Positions 1 through 7,629 of a stretch of DNA of 14,566 nucleotides are shown here, piece after piece. Source of the stretch: Chloroflexota bacterium. GTDB lineage: Bacteria; Chloroflexota; Chloroflexia; Thermomicrobiales; UBA6265. The translations under genes were made by a program, and so were the position numbers. The notes beneath the pieces are model-generated. The model was not told the origin of the DNA, searched no databases, and worked only from the letters and a program-made list of their open reading frames with translations. The first letter of the stretch is position 1; every line of letters starts with the position of its first letter. Location: positions 1 through 14,566 of the forward strand of contig JAHWJF010000023.1 of NCBI GenBank assembly GCA_019348515.1, written 5' to 3'.

Positions 1-379
1 CCTCGCGTATGGTGCCGACACCCGTATCGGCCTGCCACTGCACGTGGTGACCCCACTCATGGCTGAGGACTGTCCACCAGAGAACCTCGGCCGCGGGATC
101 GTTTGGCGCCCACGCGGTCGAGTAGTAGACCGCCTGGTCCGCCGCGCAGTAGGCGCCGGGGCTGAAGTAGGGGTCAATATCTCCACAACCGGTCGTCATT
201 GGTCCGTCAATCGAGTGCAACGTGGGAGAGGTGTAGGTGATCCCCACGTTCGCAAATTGCTGAGCCCAGTAGACGTCGAGGTCGCTGACGACGAGCTCGA
301 TGGTCGACTGCGCGAATGCGGTCTGGGGCGCAACGAGCGCGACGAGTGAGAGTGCGATGACGAGCAACCGGTGATGCAT
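1..379 (-). CDS. Secreted neutral zinc metallopeptidase, 5' part (cut by window edge)
   Basis: This is the start of a gene that reads leftward out of the window; 126 codons are visible without a stop. The first 23 residues form a signal peptide: a basic start, a hydrophobic core of Leu, Val and Ala, and an AFA/QS signal peptidase I site. Residues 107-111 are HEWGH inside SHEWGHHVQ, the HExxH zinc motif of the YpfJ-like putative neutral zinc metallopeptidases. A preceding GCG...YC..DQ.VYY stretch (Cys65, Cys78) also fits that family, which usually has a Cys pair and a 'YCPADQ.VYLD' segment before the zinc helix. The ATG is preceded by GGAGGAAG at 387-394, 7 bases upstream. The third zinc ligand and C-terminus lie outside the window. 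Role inferred: extracytoplasmic proteolysis; substrate unknown. It is divergent from metH. Family call good, function not established. Confidence 0.85.
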   Translation of the reverse strand, partial: MHHRLLVIALSLVALVAPQTAFAQSTIELVVSDLDVYWAQQFANVGITYTSPTLHSIDGPMTTGCGDIDPYFSPGAYCAADQAVYYSTAWAPNDPAAEVLWWTVLSHEWGHHVQWQADTGVGTIRE

Positions 380-386
380 TCCGCAG

Positions 387-394
387 CTTCCTCC
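387..394 (-). promoter_or_regulatory. Ribosome binding site of the metallopeptidase gene
   Basis: On the minus strand this reads GGAGGAAG and ends 7 bases before the ATG at 379. It fixes the start of the truncated gene. The same GGAGGAAGC sequence precedes the other secreted-protein gene (start 4768). Confidence 0.75.
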
Positions 395-539
395 AACCGG
401 GCGCCGTTCGGCGCAAGGGATTCATGCAGGCCACTGTGATGATAGGGCATTTGGAATGTCAAGCGAACGCGACGTGCTACCCGTATGGCCCCAATCGCCG
501 CGGCGTCCGACCAACCCCGGCCCAAACCGCGGGCGGCTC

Positions 540-545
540 TATACT
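540..545 (+). promoter_or_regulatory. Possible -10 box for metH
   Basis: TATACT lies 32 bases before the metH ATG, which would give a leader of about 25 nt. I find no good -35 hexamer at the usual distance; the upstream DNA is a run of C and G. No cobalamin or SAM riboswitch is visible in the roughly 200-base divergent gap, so if metH is regulated by its cofactor or product, this sequence does not show it. Confidence 0.35.
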
Positions 546-577
546 GGCTGATTGAGTGCCAGGAGTAATGTTCCGCC

Positions 578-3500
578 ATGAGTTCAGGCCCATTGGACCG
601 TCCATCGTATCTCGATCTCGTTCGTGAGCGCGTCGTCGTTTTCGACGGCGCCATGGGGACGTCTATCCAGAACTACAACCTTGATGAGGCCGGTTATGGG
701 GGCATCGAGGGCTGTAACGAGTACCTCGTCCTGCACAATCCGGGACTCATCGAGGAGGTCCACGCTTCGTTTCTCGAGGCCGGTGTCGACGTCATCGAAA
801 CGGACACCTTTGGCGGAAGCCAGCTCAAACTCGAGGAATACGGACTCGGCGATCGGACGTATGAGGTCAACCGCGAGGCGGCCGCGCTGGCGCGGCGCGT
901 GGCGGACCGCTATTCCGGCTCCAATCACCCGCGATATGTGGCCGGCTCCATTGGGCCGACGGGGTTACTCCCCGCGTCCGAAGACCCCATGCTGGGCAAC
1001 CACCGCTTCGGTCAGGTCGTCGATCTCTTCATCGACCAGGTACGCGGGCTGGCCGACGGCGGCAGCGATCTCTTCATTGTGGAGACGACGCAAGACATCC
1101 TCGAGCTGAAGGCCGCGGTGCACGCCATCCTGCGTGTGCGTGAGGAGACCGGCGTTCATATCCCGATCCAGGCGCAGGTGACGCTGGATACGAGTGGCCG
1201 CATGCTCCTCGGCACCGACATTGCCGCCGCGCTAGCGATCCTGGAGGCGCTTCCCGTCGACGTCGTCAGTTTGAACTGCTCGACCGGACCCGAACACATG
1301 CGAGAGCCGGCGCGGTACCTCGGCGAGCATGCAACGCGCCCGGTGGCGATCATCCCCAACGCTGGTCTGCCGCTGAACGTCAACGGACTTGCGGTCTATC
1401 CTCTCGGCCCGGACGAAATGGCGCGCGACCTGCGCGAGATGGTCGAACAGTTCGGTGTTGGCATCGTCGGAGGGTGCTGTGGCACGACGCCCGAGCACCT
1501 TGCGGCGCTGGTCCGGGCGACCGGCCGCCGGCCGTCCAGCGCGCGGCCAGTTCGGCCCCTGCCGCTGACCGCGTCGATGGTGCGCGCGGTGGATCTACGG
1601 CAGGATCCGGCGCCGTTGATCGTCGGCGAACGGGTCAACACGCTTGGCTCGCGCAAGGTCAAGCGGCTGGCGCTGGCTGATGACTACGACGGAATGGTCG
1701 TGGTGGCCCGCGATCAAGTCGAGAGCGGCGCCCATGCGCTCGACGTCTGTGTGGCGATGACCGAGCGGACAGACGAGCGGGAGATGCTGCGCATGCTCGT
1801 CAAGAAGTTGGCGCTCAATGTCGAGGCGCCGCTGGTGCTCGACTCTACTGAAGCCGACGTCCTCAAGGACGCTCTGGAGCAATACCCGGGACGGGCGATC
1901 GTCAATTCGATCAACATGGAGAATGGCCGCGCCAAGATCGACTCGGTCATGCCGCTGGCGCTAGCGCACGGGGCCGCTGTCGTGGCGATGACGATCGACG
2001 AAGAGGGGATGGCGAAGACCGCGGCGCGCAAGCTGGAGTCCGCGCGCAAGATCCACGACATCGTCGTCAACGAGTACGGCTTGTCGCCGGAGGCGCTGAT
2101 CTTCGACCCATTGACGTTCCCACTCTCGACCGGTGACGAGGAGTTCACGCGGTCGGCGATCGAGACCCTCGATGGAATCCGTGCCATCGAATCGGAGATG
2201 CCCGGGGTCATGACCATCCTCGGCATCTCGAATGTCTCGTTCGGGCTCAATCCGGTCGCCCGCAAGATCGTGAATGCAGTTTTCCTCTACCACGCCGTCG
2301 AAGCAGGATTGGACTTGGCCATCGTCCATCCGTCGCACGTAATGCCCTTCGCCGAGATTCCGGAGGTCGAGCGCGCGCTGGCCGAGGACCTGGTGCTGGC
2401 CCGCCGAGACGATGCCCTGGCGCGGCTGATCGAGCATTTCGAGGGCCGCGAGGAGGAGACGAACGCCGGCGGTCCCGACCCGATGGCTGACATGACCCCG
2501 GAAGAGAAGCTCCATTATCAGATCGTCTACCGGAAGAAAGAGGGGATCGAGGAGCAGATCGATCTGGCGGTCGGTAGGCGCGATCCGGTCGAGGTTCTCA
2601 ACACCGTGCTGTTGCCGGCGATGAAAGAGGTCGGCGACAAGTTCGGCGCTGGCGAACTGATCTTGCCCTTCGTGCTGCAGTCGGCCGAGGCGATGAAGCG
2701 AGCTGTCGCCCGCCTCGAGACCTATCTAGAGCGGCAAGAGGGTGTAACCAAAGGGACGGTGGTCCTGGCCACCGTCTACGGCGACGTTCATGACATCGGC
2801 AAGAACCTGGTCAACACCATCCTTACCAACAACGGCTACACGGTGCACGATCTCGGCAAGCAGGTGCCGGTGAATCGGATCATCGACAAGGCCGTCGAGG
2901 TGGACGCCACGGCGATCGGGCTCTCGGCGCTCCTGGTCTCCACCAGCAAGCAGATGCCCCTCTGCGTCCAGGAATTGCACCGGGCAGGCTATCGCTATCC
3001 GGTAATCATCGGCGGAGCGGCGATCAACCGGGGCTACGCGCAGCGGACGCTTTTCGTCGACGAAGCGACCCCCTACGAATCGGGCGTGTTCTACGCCAAG
3101 GACGCCTTCGAGGGGCTGTCTCTGATGGATCGCCTAATCGACCCGGATAGCCGAGGCCATCTGCTGCGCGAGACAACGGAGGAGGCGAGGCGAGCCCTGG
3201 CCCGGCCGGGCAAAGCCGCGTTCAGCGTCCCTGATGAGGCGCGTGCCACAGAAGGGTCGACCGTCCGTGAAGTTGAGCCGGTCCGCCCGCCGTTCTGGGG
3301 AGCGCGGGAGATGGATCGTATCGACCTGGCAGACGTCTGGCCGCATCTCGACCTGAAAACACTCTTTCGCCTGCATTGGGGGGGCAAGGGCGTCAAAGAC
3401 GAGGCTTGGGAGGAGCTGCAGCGGGACGACTTCCTGCCACGGCTCGAGCGCATGAAGCGGGAAGCTATCGATCAGGGCTGGTTGCAACCGAGGGTGCGCT

Positions 3501-4069
3501 ATGGTTATTTCCCGGGGAACCGGGACGGCAATGACCTGGTGGTGTTCAGCCCGGACGAGGAGGAGCGGGAGATCGCGCGGTTCACCTTCCCGCGCCAGCC
3601 ACGGCGGGACCGGCTCTGTCTCGCCGACTACTACCTGCCGCTCTCAGCAGGGCGGCGCGATGTGGCGGTGTTCCAGATCGTGACCGTTGGCTCCGAGGCG
3701 ACCGCGCTGACCGAGCGGCTGCAAGCGGCGGGAGAGTACAGCGAGAGCTTCTTCAGCCACGGGCTGAGCGTCCAATCCGCGGAAGGGCTGGCGGACTATG
3801 CGCACGCTCGTATCCGCGCCGAGCTTGGGGTCGACTCCGACCAGGGCAAGCGTTACTCCTGGGGATACCCCTCCTGTCCCGATCTGGCCCAGCATACGAT
3901 TGTCGACCGGCTGATCGACGCGGGAGCCGTCGGGATCCGGGTCACGGAGGGATTCCAGTTCGACCCCGAGCAGACGACCGCGGCCCTGGTTGTTCTGCAC
4001 CCGGACGCCCGCTACTTCGCCCTGGCGCGGTCGGGAGGCGAGGAGGCGGAAGGTTTGGCGGGTGAGTAG
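578..4069 (+). CDS. metH: Cobalamin-dependent methionine synthase
   Basis: Makes methionine from homocysteine using 5-methyltetrahydrofolate, with methylcobalamin as carrier; cytoplasmic. All modules of the 1163-aa protein are present. Residues about 10-315 are the homocysteine domain, with zinc ligands Cys234 (LNCS) and Cys300-Cys301 (GGCCGTT). About 347-615 is the pterin-binding domain, starting LIVGERVNT. About 640-720 is the B12 cap. About 723-860 binds B12 with DVHDIG, where His738 would be the cobalt ligand. About 903-1150 is the AdoMet reactivation domain, with the RYSWGYPSCPDL motif at 1092-1103. The length is slightly below the 1227 aa of the E. coli enzyme. AGGAG at 561-565 precedes the ATG by 12 bases; an out-of-frame ATG lies at 568. 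The reactivation domain indicates a self-maintaining MetH rather than a split corrinoid system. Its stop directly abuts the stop of the convergent downstream gene. Confidence 0.97.
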   Translation: MSSGPLDRPSYLDLVRERVVVFDGAMGTSIQNYNLDEAGYGGIEGCNEYLVLHNPGLIEEVHASFLEAGVDVIETDTFGGSQLKLEEYGLGDRTYEVNREAAALARRVADRYSGSNHPRYVAGSIGPTGLLPASEDPMLGNHRFGQVVDLFIDQVRGLADGGSDLFIVETTQDILELKAAVHAILRVREETGVHIPIQAQVTLDTSGRMLLGTDIAAALAILEALPVDVVSLNCSTGPEHMREPARYLGEHATRPVAIIPNAGLPLNVNGLAVYPLGPDEMARDLREMVEQFGVGIVGGCCGTTPEHLAALVRATGRRPSSARPVRPLPLTASMVRAVDLRQDPAPLIVGERVNTLGSRKVKRLALADDYDGMVVVARDQVESGAHALDVCVAMTERTDEREMLRMLVKKLALNVEAPLVLDSTEADVLKDALEQYPGRAIVNSINMENGRAKIDSVMPLALAHGAAVVAMTIDEEGMAKTAARKLESARKIHDIVVNEYGLSPEALIFDPLTFPLSTGDEEFTRSAIETLDGIRAIESEMPGVMTILGISNVSFGLNPVARKIVNAVFLYHAVEAGLDLAIVHPSHVMPFAEIPEVERALAEDLVLARRDDALARLIEHFEGREEETNAGGPDPMADMTPEEKLHYQIVYRKKEGIEEQIDLAVGRRDPVEVLNTVLLPAMKEVGDKFGAGELILPFVLQSAEAMKRAVARLETYLERQEGVTKGTVVLATVYGDVHDIGKNLVNTILTNNGYTVHDLGKQVPVNRIIDKAVEVDATAIGLSALLVSTSKQMPLCVQELHRAGYRYPVIIGGAAINRGYAQRTLFVDEATPYESGVFYAKDAFEGLSLMDRLIDPDSRGHLLRETTEEARRALARPGKAAFSVPDEARATEGSTVREVEPVRPPFWGAREMDRIDLADVWPHLDLKTLFRLHWGGKGVKDEAWEELQRDDFLPRLERMKREAIDQGWLQPRVRYGYFPGNRDGNDLVVFSPDEEEREIARFTFPRQPRRDRLCLADYYLPLSAGRRDVAVFQIVTVGSEATALTERLQAAGEYSESFFSHGLSVQSAEGLADYAHARIRAELGVDSDQGKRYSWGYPSCPDLAQHTIVDRLIDAGAVGIRVTEGFQFDPEQTTAALVVLHPDARYFALARSGGEEAEGLAGE

Positions 4070-4768
4070 TCAGGAAACCGGCGTGGCAATAGGCGCGACC
4101 GGGGTGGCGGCTGGACGCGATTCGTCAGGCATCTCGATCGCGGCGAGGAGCGTTTCGACGTTCGTGAAATCCTCGGCGAAGGCTTGGGTGACTACCTGCC
4201 AGGTGATCTCCAGAACGGACTCCCCGGAAACGACGCTGCGGCACTCGACGTATTCGACACCCCGGTAGACGGTCCCATCCGGCAAGGTCGCGGTGATCCC
4301 GAAGAGGCCCGCTTCGCCTCGTTCGTCCGCGGCGACCGGCAGCGGCCTCCCCGAAAGCGGGATCACTTCGGAGACGCCCTCACGTTCCCCAAGCTCTCTT
4401 TCGGCATCGGCAAAGCACTCTTTGGCGTCGCCACCGAAGCCGGCATACGCCTCGAGGTAGACCGTTGAGATGGGGGTGCCGATCCGCAGCCCATCATAGC
4501 CATCCTCGATAAGCTCATCTTCGACAGTCCAGATGGACGGATCCCAGCTGACTCGCACGCCAGAATTCGGTCCCTCCCAGGATGAGCCGGAGACTCCCGT
4601 TGTTGTAGGGTCAAGGGAGGCAAGATCGGATTCGGCAACCGGAGTAGCGGGGAGAACGGGCTTCGGCTCCTGCGACTGGGCGCCGGCGAAGGGCGTTAAC
4701 CCGGCCGAGAAGAGCAGGGCCGAGACGAGGACTGGGACGCGATGAACGGTGAATGTGGGTTGGCGCAT
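4070..4768 (-). CDS. Secreted protein of unknown function (232 aa)
   Basis: I do not recognise a named family. The first 30 residues are a signal peptide with a hydrophobic stretch (VPVLVSALLF...) and an AGA/QS cleavage site, so the protein is exported; there is no lipobox Cys. A Pro/Thr/Ala-rich linker (about 31-60) precedes one compact domain, about 63-213, with alternating beta-like segments and one Cys pair (Cys118, Cys176) that could form a disulfide. The C-terminus is again Ala/Pro/Thr-rich (ATPVAPIATPVS). I recall similar small secreted proteins with a 'SWDPSIW...YLE.Y.GFGGD...C' pattern in Thermomicrobia-like genomes, but cannot confirm that here. The start has an excellent GGAGGA directly upstream. 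It shares a divergent promoter region with the oxidoreductase at 4867 and ends tail to tail with metH. Confidence 0.8.
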   Translation of the reverse strand: MRQPTFTVHRVPVLVSALLFSAGLTPFAGAQSQEPKPVLPATPVAESDLASLDPTTTGVSGSSWEGPNSGVRVSWDPSIWTVEDELIEDGYDGLRIGTPISTVYLEAYAGFGGDAKECFADAERELGEREGVSEVIPLSGRPLPVAADERGEAGLFGITATLPDGTVYRGVEYVECRSVVSGESVLEITWQVVTQAFAEDFTNVETLLAAIEMPDESRPAATPVAPIATPVS

Positions 4769-4804
4769 GCTTCCTCCAGGGCAACGTCTCGATTGGCGAG
4801 TTTC

Positions 4805-4832
4805 ATCCTAACAGGTCGGCTCTCGGGGACAA
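4805..4832 (-). promoter_or_regulatory. Candidate promoter of the secreted-protein gene
   Basis: On the minus strand TTGTCC (4827-4832) and TAGGAT (4805-4810) are 16 bases apart. A TG one base before the second hexamer makes an extended -10. Each hexamer matches the sigma-70 consensus at 4 of 6 positions. The -10 lies about 36 bases before the ATG at 4768. Confidence 0.4.
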
Positions 4833-4866
4833 ATGCGATGACGGCATCACCGAAACCAAGCGATTC

Positions 4867-6063
4867 ATGAGCGACGTCTACGATGCGATTGTGGTCGGCG
4901 CGGGACCGGCCGGAAGCGCCGCCGCTATCGTACTGGGACGCTCGGGGTGGCGGGTGCTCCTCCTCGATCGGCGAGTTTTTCCGCGCGACAAGCCTTGCGG
5001 GGACCTGATCGGGGCGAGGGCCCTGTCGGCGGCATTCAAACTCGGCGTTCGCCCGTCGGAACTCCACACGTATCCGCGCATCGACGGCGTGCTGATCTCC
5101 TCGGAGCGAGGCCCGCTGGATCTGGCGCCAAGGTCCGGGCTGGGGCGGCGCCTGCTCGCCTCCTCGGATGCGCGAGTCGTACCACGGCTCATCTTCGACC
5201 ATTTGCTCGTGCAGAGCGCATTGCGCGCTGGCGCGGAGATGCGCGTCGGCACCGTTCGCAACGTCGGCGACTGGCGGGATGGTATGCGGACGGTGCAGGC
5301 GGAAACACCCACCGGTCCCTTGAAGACGGAAGCAAGAGCGGTTGTTATCGCGGGGGGGTACGGATGCCGGGTCGCGACTGATGTTGCCCCGCGGTCTGTC
5401 GAGGACGGCCCGGCGCGCGGGATCGCGATACGCGGCTACTTCCGCAACGTCGCGTCTCCACCGGATCGGATCGTCTTCTCATTGGATCGGTGGCTGCTCC
5501 CTGGCTACGGGTGGGTCTTTCCGCTGCCAGACGGAGGCGCGAATGTCGGCGTCGGCACCCTTGCCAGGACTGAGGGAGGAGGTGTGGAGCGGGGCACTCG
5601 GCAGGTCCACTTGCAGGCCTTGTGGCGCCGCTTCACGGCCGATGACGCGTCACCAGCGGCGGGATGGCTCCACCAGGCTGTTCCTCTGGGACCGCCCCGA
5701 TCGTGGCCCCTCGATCTCGGTCCGAGGCGCCGAAAGCTGGTCGCGGACGGTCTCGTCGTCGCGGGCGAAGCGGCGGGGCTGGTCGGTCCGTTGACTGGCG
5801 CCGGCATAGCCTTCGCTTTGGAGTCCGGAGCAGGCGCCGGGACCGCGATTGCGGCTGGCCTCGCGTTAGGAGATCTCTCACGTGGCAACTTACGTCCGTA
5901 CGGCGAGGCGATGCGACGAAAGACCGCCCCCTGGCTACGCGCGGAGCTGCTCGCACAACGTTTTCTTTCGGACTCGGAACGGGCGGATCGATTCTTCGGC
6001 GCGATTGAGCCATTTCCGCCGACGGGGACGTTGGGAGCGCGGCTCCTCTTACACCTCGGCTAA
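4867..6063 (+). CDS. Geranylgeranyl reductase family FAD-dependent oxidoreductase
   Basis: A 398-aa flavoprotein of the family that saturates isoprenoid chains (archaeal lipid side chains, chlorophyll phytyl tail, or menaquinone side chain as in MenJ). Residues 8-18 carry the GAGPAG Rossmann motif, LLLDRR ends the second strand, and PRDKPCGD (39-46) is the typical Cys-containing signature after it. YGWVFPLPDGGANVGVG (214-230) and GEAAGLVGPLTGAGI (300-314) are the other FAD/substrate motifs. The reading frame is open from 4753, but Met at 4867 (MSDVYDAIVVGAG) gives the family's normal N-terminus directly before the FAD fold; the extra 38 residues would overlap the divergent gene. The Shine-Dalgarno for this start is weak. 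In bacteria of this kind menaquinone is the most plausible substrate. The specific substrate is an inference; the family is clear. Confidence 0.88.
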   Translation: MSDVYDAIVVGAGPAGSAAAIVLGRSGWRVLLLDRRVFPRDKPCGDLIGARALSAAFKLGVRPSELHTYPRIDGVLISSERGPLDLAPRSGLGRRLLASSDARVVPRLIFDHLLVQSALRAGAEMRVGTVRNVGDWRDGMRTVQAETPTGPLKTEARAVVIAGGYGCRVATDVAPRSVEDGPARGIAIRGYFRNVASPPDRIVFSLDRWLLPGYGWVFPLPDGGANVGVGTLARTEGGGVERGTRQVHLQALWRRFTADDASPAAGWLHQAVPLGPPRSWPLDLGPRRRKLVADGLVVAGEAAGLVGPLTGAGIAFALESGAGAGTAIAAGLALGDLSRGNLRPYGEAMRRKTAPWLRAELLAQRFLSDSERADRFFGAIEPFPPTGTLGARLLLHLG

Positions 6064-6081
6064 GCGGCAACAAAAGGCAGC

Positions 6082-6250
6082 GTCATTCGGACGAGCACGC
6101 CTGGCGTATCTCGTTGCTCGTTTCCAGGCGCGCGGAGATGCCATTTGTCACTAGCGCCATGTACGCAAACGGCGTCATCCCGAGGCACGAGAGATCTCGT
6201 CAAGAAGTCACTGGCGACACGCGGCGAGATTCCTCCTTCGTCCGAATGAC
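6082..6250. repeat. Degenerate palindromic (MITE-like) interspersed repeat
   Basis: A perfect 13-bp inverted repeat bounds the element: 6082-6094 begins GTCATTCGGACGA and 6238-6250 is its complement. Inside lies a second hairpin. Its left arm, 6174-6198 (GTCATCCCGAGG...ATCTC), and right arm, 6226-6250 (GAGATTCC...GAATGAC), pair at 18 of 25 positions. The ends resemble the widespread bacterial palindromic repeats of the GTCATTC(C)GAG...GAATCTC type found in gaps between genes. No transposase is present. The minus-strand frame through it reads CHSDEGGISPRV, a translation typical of such repeats rather than of a protein. Confidence 0.65.
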
Positions 6251-6320
6251 ACCGTTTCCGCATCACTGAATTCAGAAACGCACACAGGCATCGGTGATCT
6301 TGGGGACATTCTTTACGGGT

Positions 6321-6623
6321 TCAGGCGGAAGCAGTTTCAGCCCAAGCCAGGGCCCGCTGTCCCTCGTCACGGGCGTGTGCGGCCCCGCCATTCGCTTCCG
6401 TCACCAAGCGGCGGACCTGGCCCGAGAAGCGGATCGGCTGGGCGAAGGTCCAGCGGCGGACATGCTCCAATCGGTCATTCCGCAGCCATCCCCGGGCAAG
6501 CACCCAACGTCCGTCTTCGTGCGTGCCAATCAGGACAATGCCGCCACCCCGCCACGTGAAGAGACCCGCGGCCGTGCTGGCAGGCAATGATGGAGTAACG
6601 GCATTGATGGCAAACTCGTGCAT
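6321..6623 (-). CDS. Small hypothetical protein (100 aa)
   Basis: I do not recognise it. The composition is protein-like for this genome (no low complexity, mostly G or C at third positions). The likely pattern is a few strands followed by a helix: LFTWRGGGIVLIGT, then RWVLARGWLRNDRLEHVRRWTF, then a region (about 67-98) rich in Arg, Ala and Glu. It has no signal peptide or membrane segment. The ATG at 6623 has only a weak purine-rich stretch (GAGAAACGGA) upstream. No opposing frame over this stretch looks better. It follows the PIG-L gene on the same strand after a 142-base gap, so read-through is possible. It could be a DNA- or nucleotide-associated accessory protein, but nothing in it shows that. 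Real gene more likely than not. Confidence 0.5.
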   Translation of the reverse strand: MHEFAINAVTPSLPASTAAGLFTWRGGGIVLIGTHEDGRWVLARGWLRNDRLEHVRRWTFAQPIRFSGQVRRLVTEANGGAAHARDEGQRALAWAETASA

Positions 6624-6641
6624 GTGGGTCCGTTTCTCACC

Positions 6642-6693
6642 ATGTAGAGATAGATCGAAGAGAGCATCGGCGCTAACGCGTCAATGTAGAGAT
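6642..6693. repeat. Pair of 10-bp direct repeats upstream of the small gene
   Basis: ATGTAGAGAT occurs at 6642-6651 and again at 6684-6693, exactly 42 bases (about four helix turns) apart, in the gap upstream of the minus-strand gene starting at 6623. The spacing would suit an operator for a dimeric regulator, but chance is not excluded. Confidence 0.3.
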
Positions 6694-6732
6694 GATGCTA
6701 CGTCTGTGGGCTGCCGGGGTCGTTAGGCGCGC

Positions 6733-6753
6733 CGCACCAAGATGATCGGTGCG
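6733..6753 (-). terminator. Stem-loop just after the PIG-L gene
   Basis: CGCACC (6733-6738) and GGTGCG (6748-6753) form a perfect 6-bp stem with a 9-base loop, 12 bases beyond the deacetylase stop codon on the minus strand. No T-tract follows, so it is at best a weak or factor-assisted terminator. Confidence 0.3.
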
Positions 6754-6765
6754 AACTTGGGCATG

Positions 6766-7629
6766 TCAATGCGGATGCCGCTCGCCGGCAAGCGCGGCGA
6801 TGATGTCCAACTCTCCGTCTGCCGGGGTCTCGGGTGATGACCAGGGAAGTGGCGCGCGTACGAAAAACTCGCGAGCGAGCCGCCGTTCAACGACCTCCTG
6901 CGGCATGTCGGCCAGGGGGCCGCCTTCACCGGTCTGGGTGTAATGAGCGGCAATGGCGGCGCGCTTCTTCTCCGCCCAGGGACCGATATCGATTACGTGC
7001 GTGATGTCGGCGTGAGGAGTGCCCAGGTTGGCGAGTGCAGCCGGCGATAGCGATTGGAGCGGAGAGTTGGGCCGCTCCAGCATCGCGAGCAGATCCTCGC
7101 GGGGGGCGGTGGCGAAATAGAGCCGCGCCGACTGCCATGACTCAGACGTGGCTCTGCCGTTGTACGCCGGGTCGGCCGCGGACACTACGGCCTGAAGAGC
7201 GGCATAGTGAAGGTGCAAATGGTCCGGGTGGCCATAGATGCCATCCTGGCCGTAGGTAATGATCACCTGCGGCCGAACGGCACGAATATGCGTCACGAGT
7301 TTGGTTGCGACCGCCTCAACGGGGGCTCGCACGAGTGCCTTCGGGTGCTGAGCTTCCGGCGACCCCTCCATTCCTGAATCACGGTACGTGAGGAATCGAA
7401 CGTCCGTCACCCCGAGTTGCTGCATCGCATCGCGCAGCTCGCGCTCGCGAACGACGCCGAGTCGCTCCGGATCGTCGAGATCAGGAATCGAGCTCTCGCC
7501 TGCTTCGCCACGGGTTGCACTGATCACGGTCACTGGCACGCCGCGCTCGACAGCCGCGGCCATGACCCCGGCTGTGCTAAAGGTTTCGTCGTCGGGATGC
7601 GGGAAGATCGCCAGCAATGGACCTATCAA
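6766..7629 (-). CDS. PIG-L family zinc-dependent N-deacetylase
   Basis: A 287-aa LmbE/PIG-L enzyme. The family removes acetyl groups from N-acetylglucosamine-type substrates; examples are MshB and Mca of mycothiol metabolism, BshB of bacillithiol, and GlcNAc-PI deacetylase. The N-terminal PHPDDE (10-15) supplies zinc ligands His11 and Asp14 and the likely base Asp13. YGHPDH (132-137) supplies the third ligand, His134. The segment ITYGQDGIYGHPDH resembles the MshB/Mca branch. The start is a TTG that overlaps the upstream kinase stop by TTGA; AGGAGAG, 5 bases upstream and inside the kinase gene, supports it, and any later start would damage the first strand before the metal motif. The overlap implies coupled translation with the sugar kinase. 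The substrate is unknown: an amino sugar or a thiol-type glycoside are the two main options. Confidence 0.9.
   Translation of the reverse strand: MIGPLLAIFPHPDDETFSTAGVMAAAVERGVPVTVISATRGEAGESSIPDLDDPERLGVVRERELRDAMQQLGVTDVRFLTYRDSGMEGSPEAQHPKALVRAPVEAVATKLVTHIRAVRPQVIITYGQDGIYGHPDHLHLHYAALQAVVSAADPAYNGRATSESWQSARLYFATAPREDLLAMLERPNSPLQSLSPAALANLGTPHADITHVIDIGPWAEKKRAAIAAHYTQTGEGGPLADMPQEVVERRLAREFFVRAPLPWSSPETPADGELDIIAALAGERHPH

Noticed and set aside
44..349. Plus-strand 101-codon frame at the left edge
   Set aside because: It is antisense to the metallopeptidase gene, has no recognisable motif and no ribosome binding site.
439..462. TTGACA (457-462) and TATCAT (439-444) on the minus strand as a promoter for the metallopeptidase gene
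   Set aside because: Each hexamer is good, but the 12-base spacing is too short for sigma-70.
380..577. Cobalamin or SAM riboswitch upstream of metH
   Set aside because: The gap is under 200 bases, is shared with a divergent gene, and shows no B12-box or SAM-riboswitch-like core; only a short leader fits after the TATACT box.
196..654. Minus-strand frame of 152 codons overlapping the metH start
   Set aside because: It is Ser/Arg-rich, lies over the metallopeptidase start in another frame and over metH; the HEWGHH frame is clearly the coding one.
6060..6266. Minus-strand 68-codon frame (MMRKRCHSDEGG...)
   Set aside because: It is a translation of the palindromic repeat; CHSDEGGIS-type peptides are typical of such repeats.
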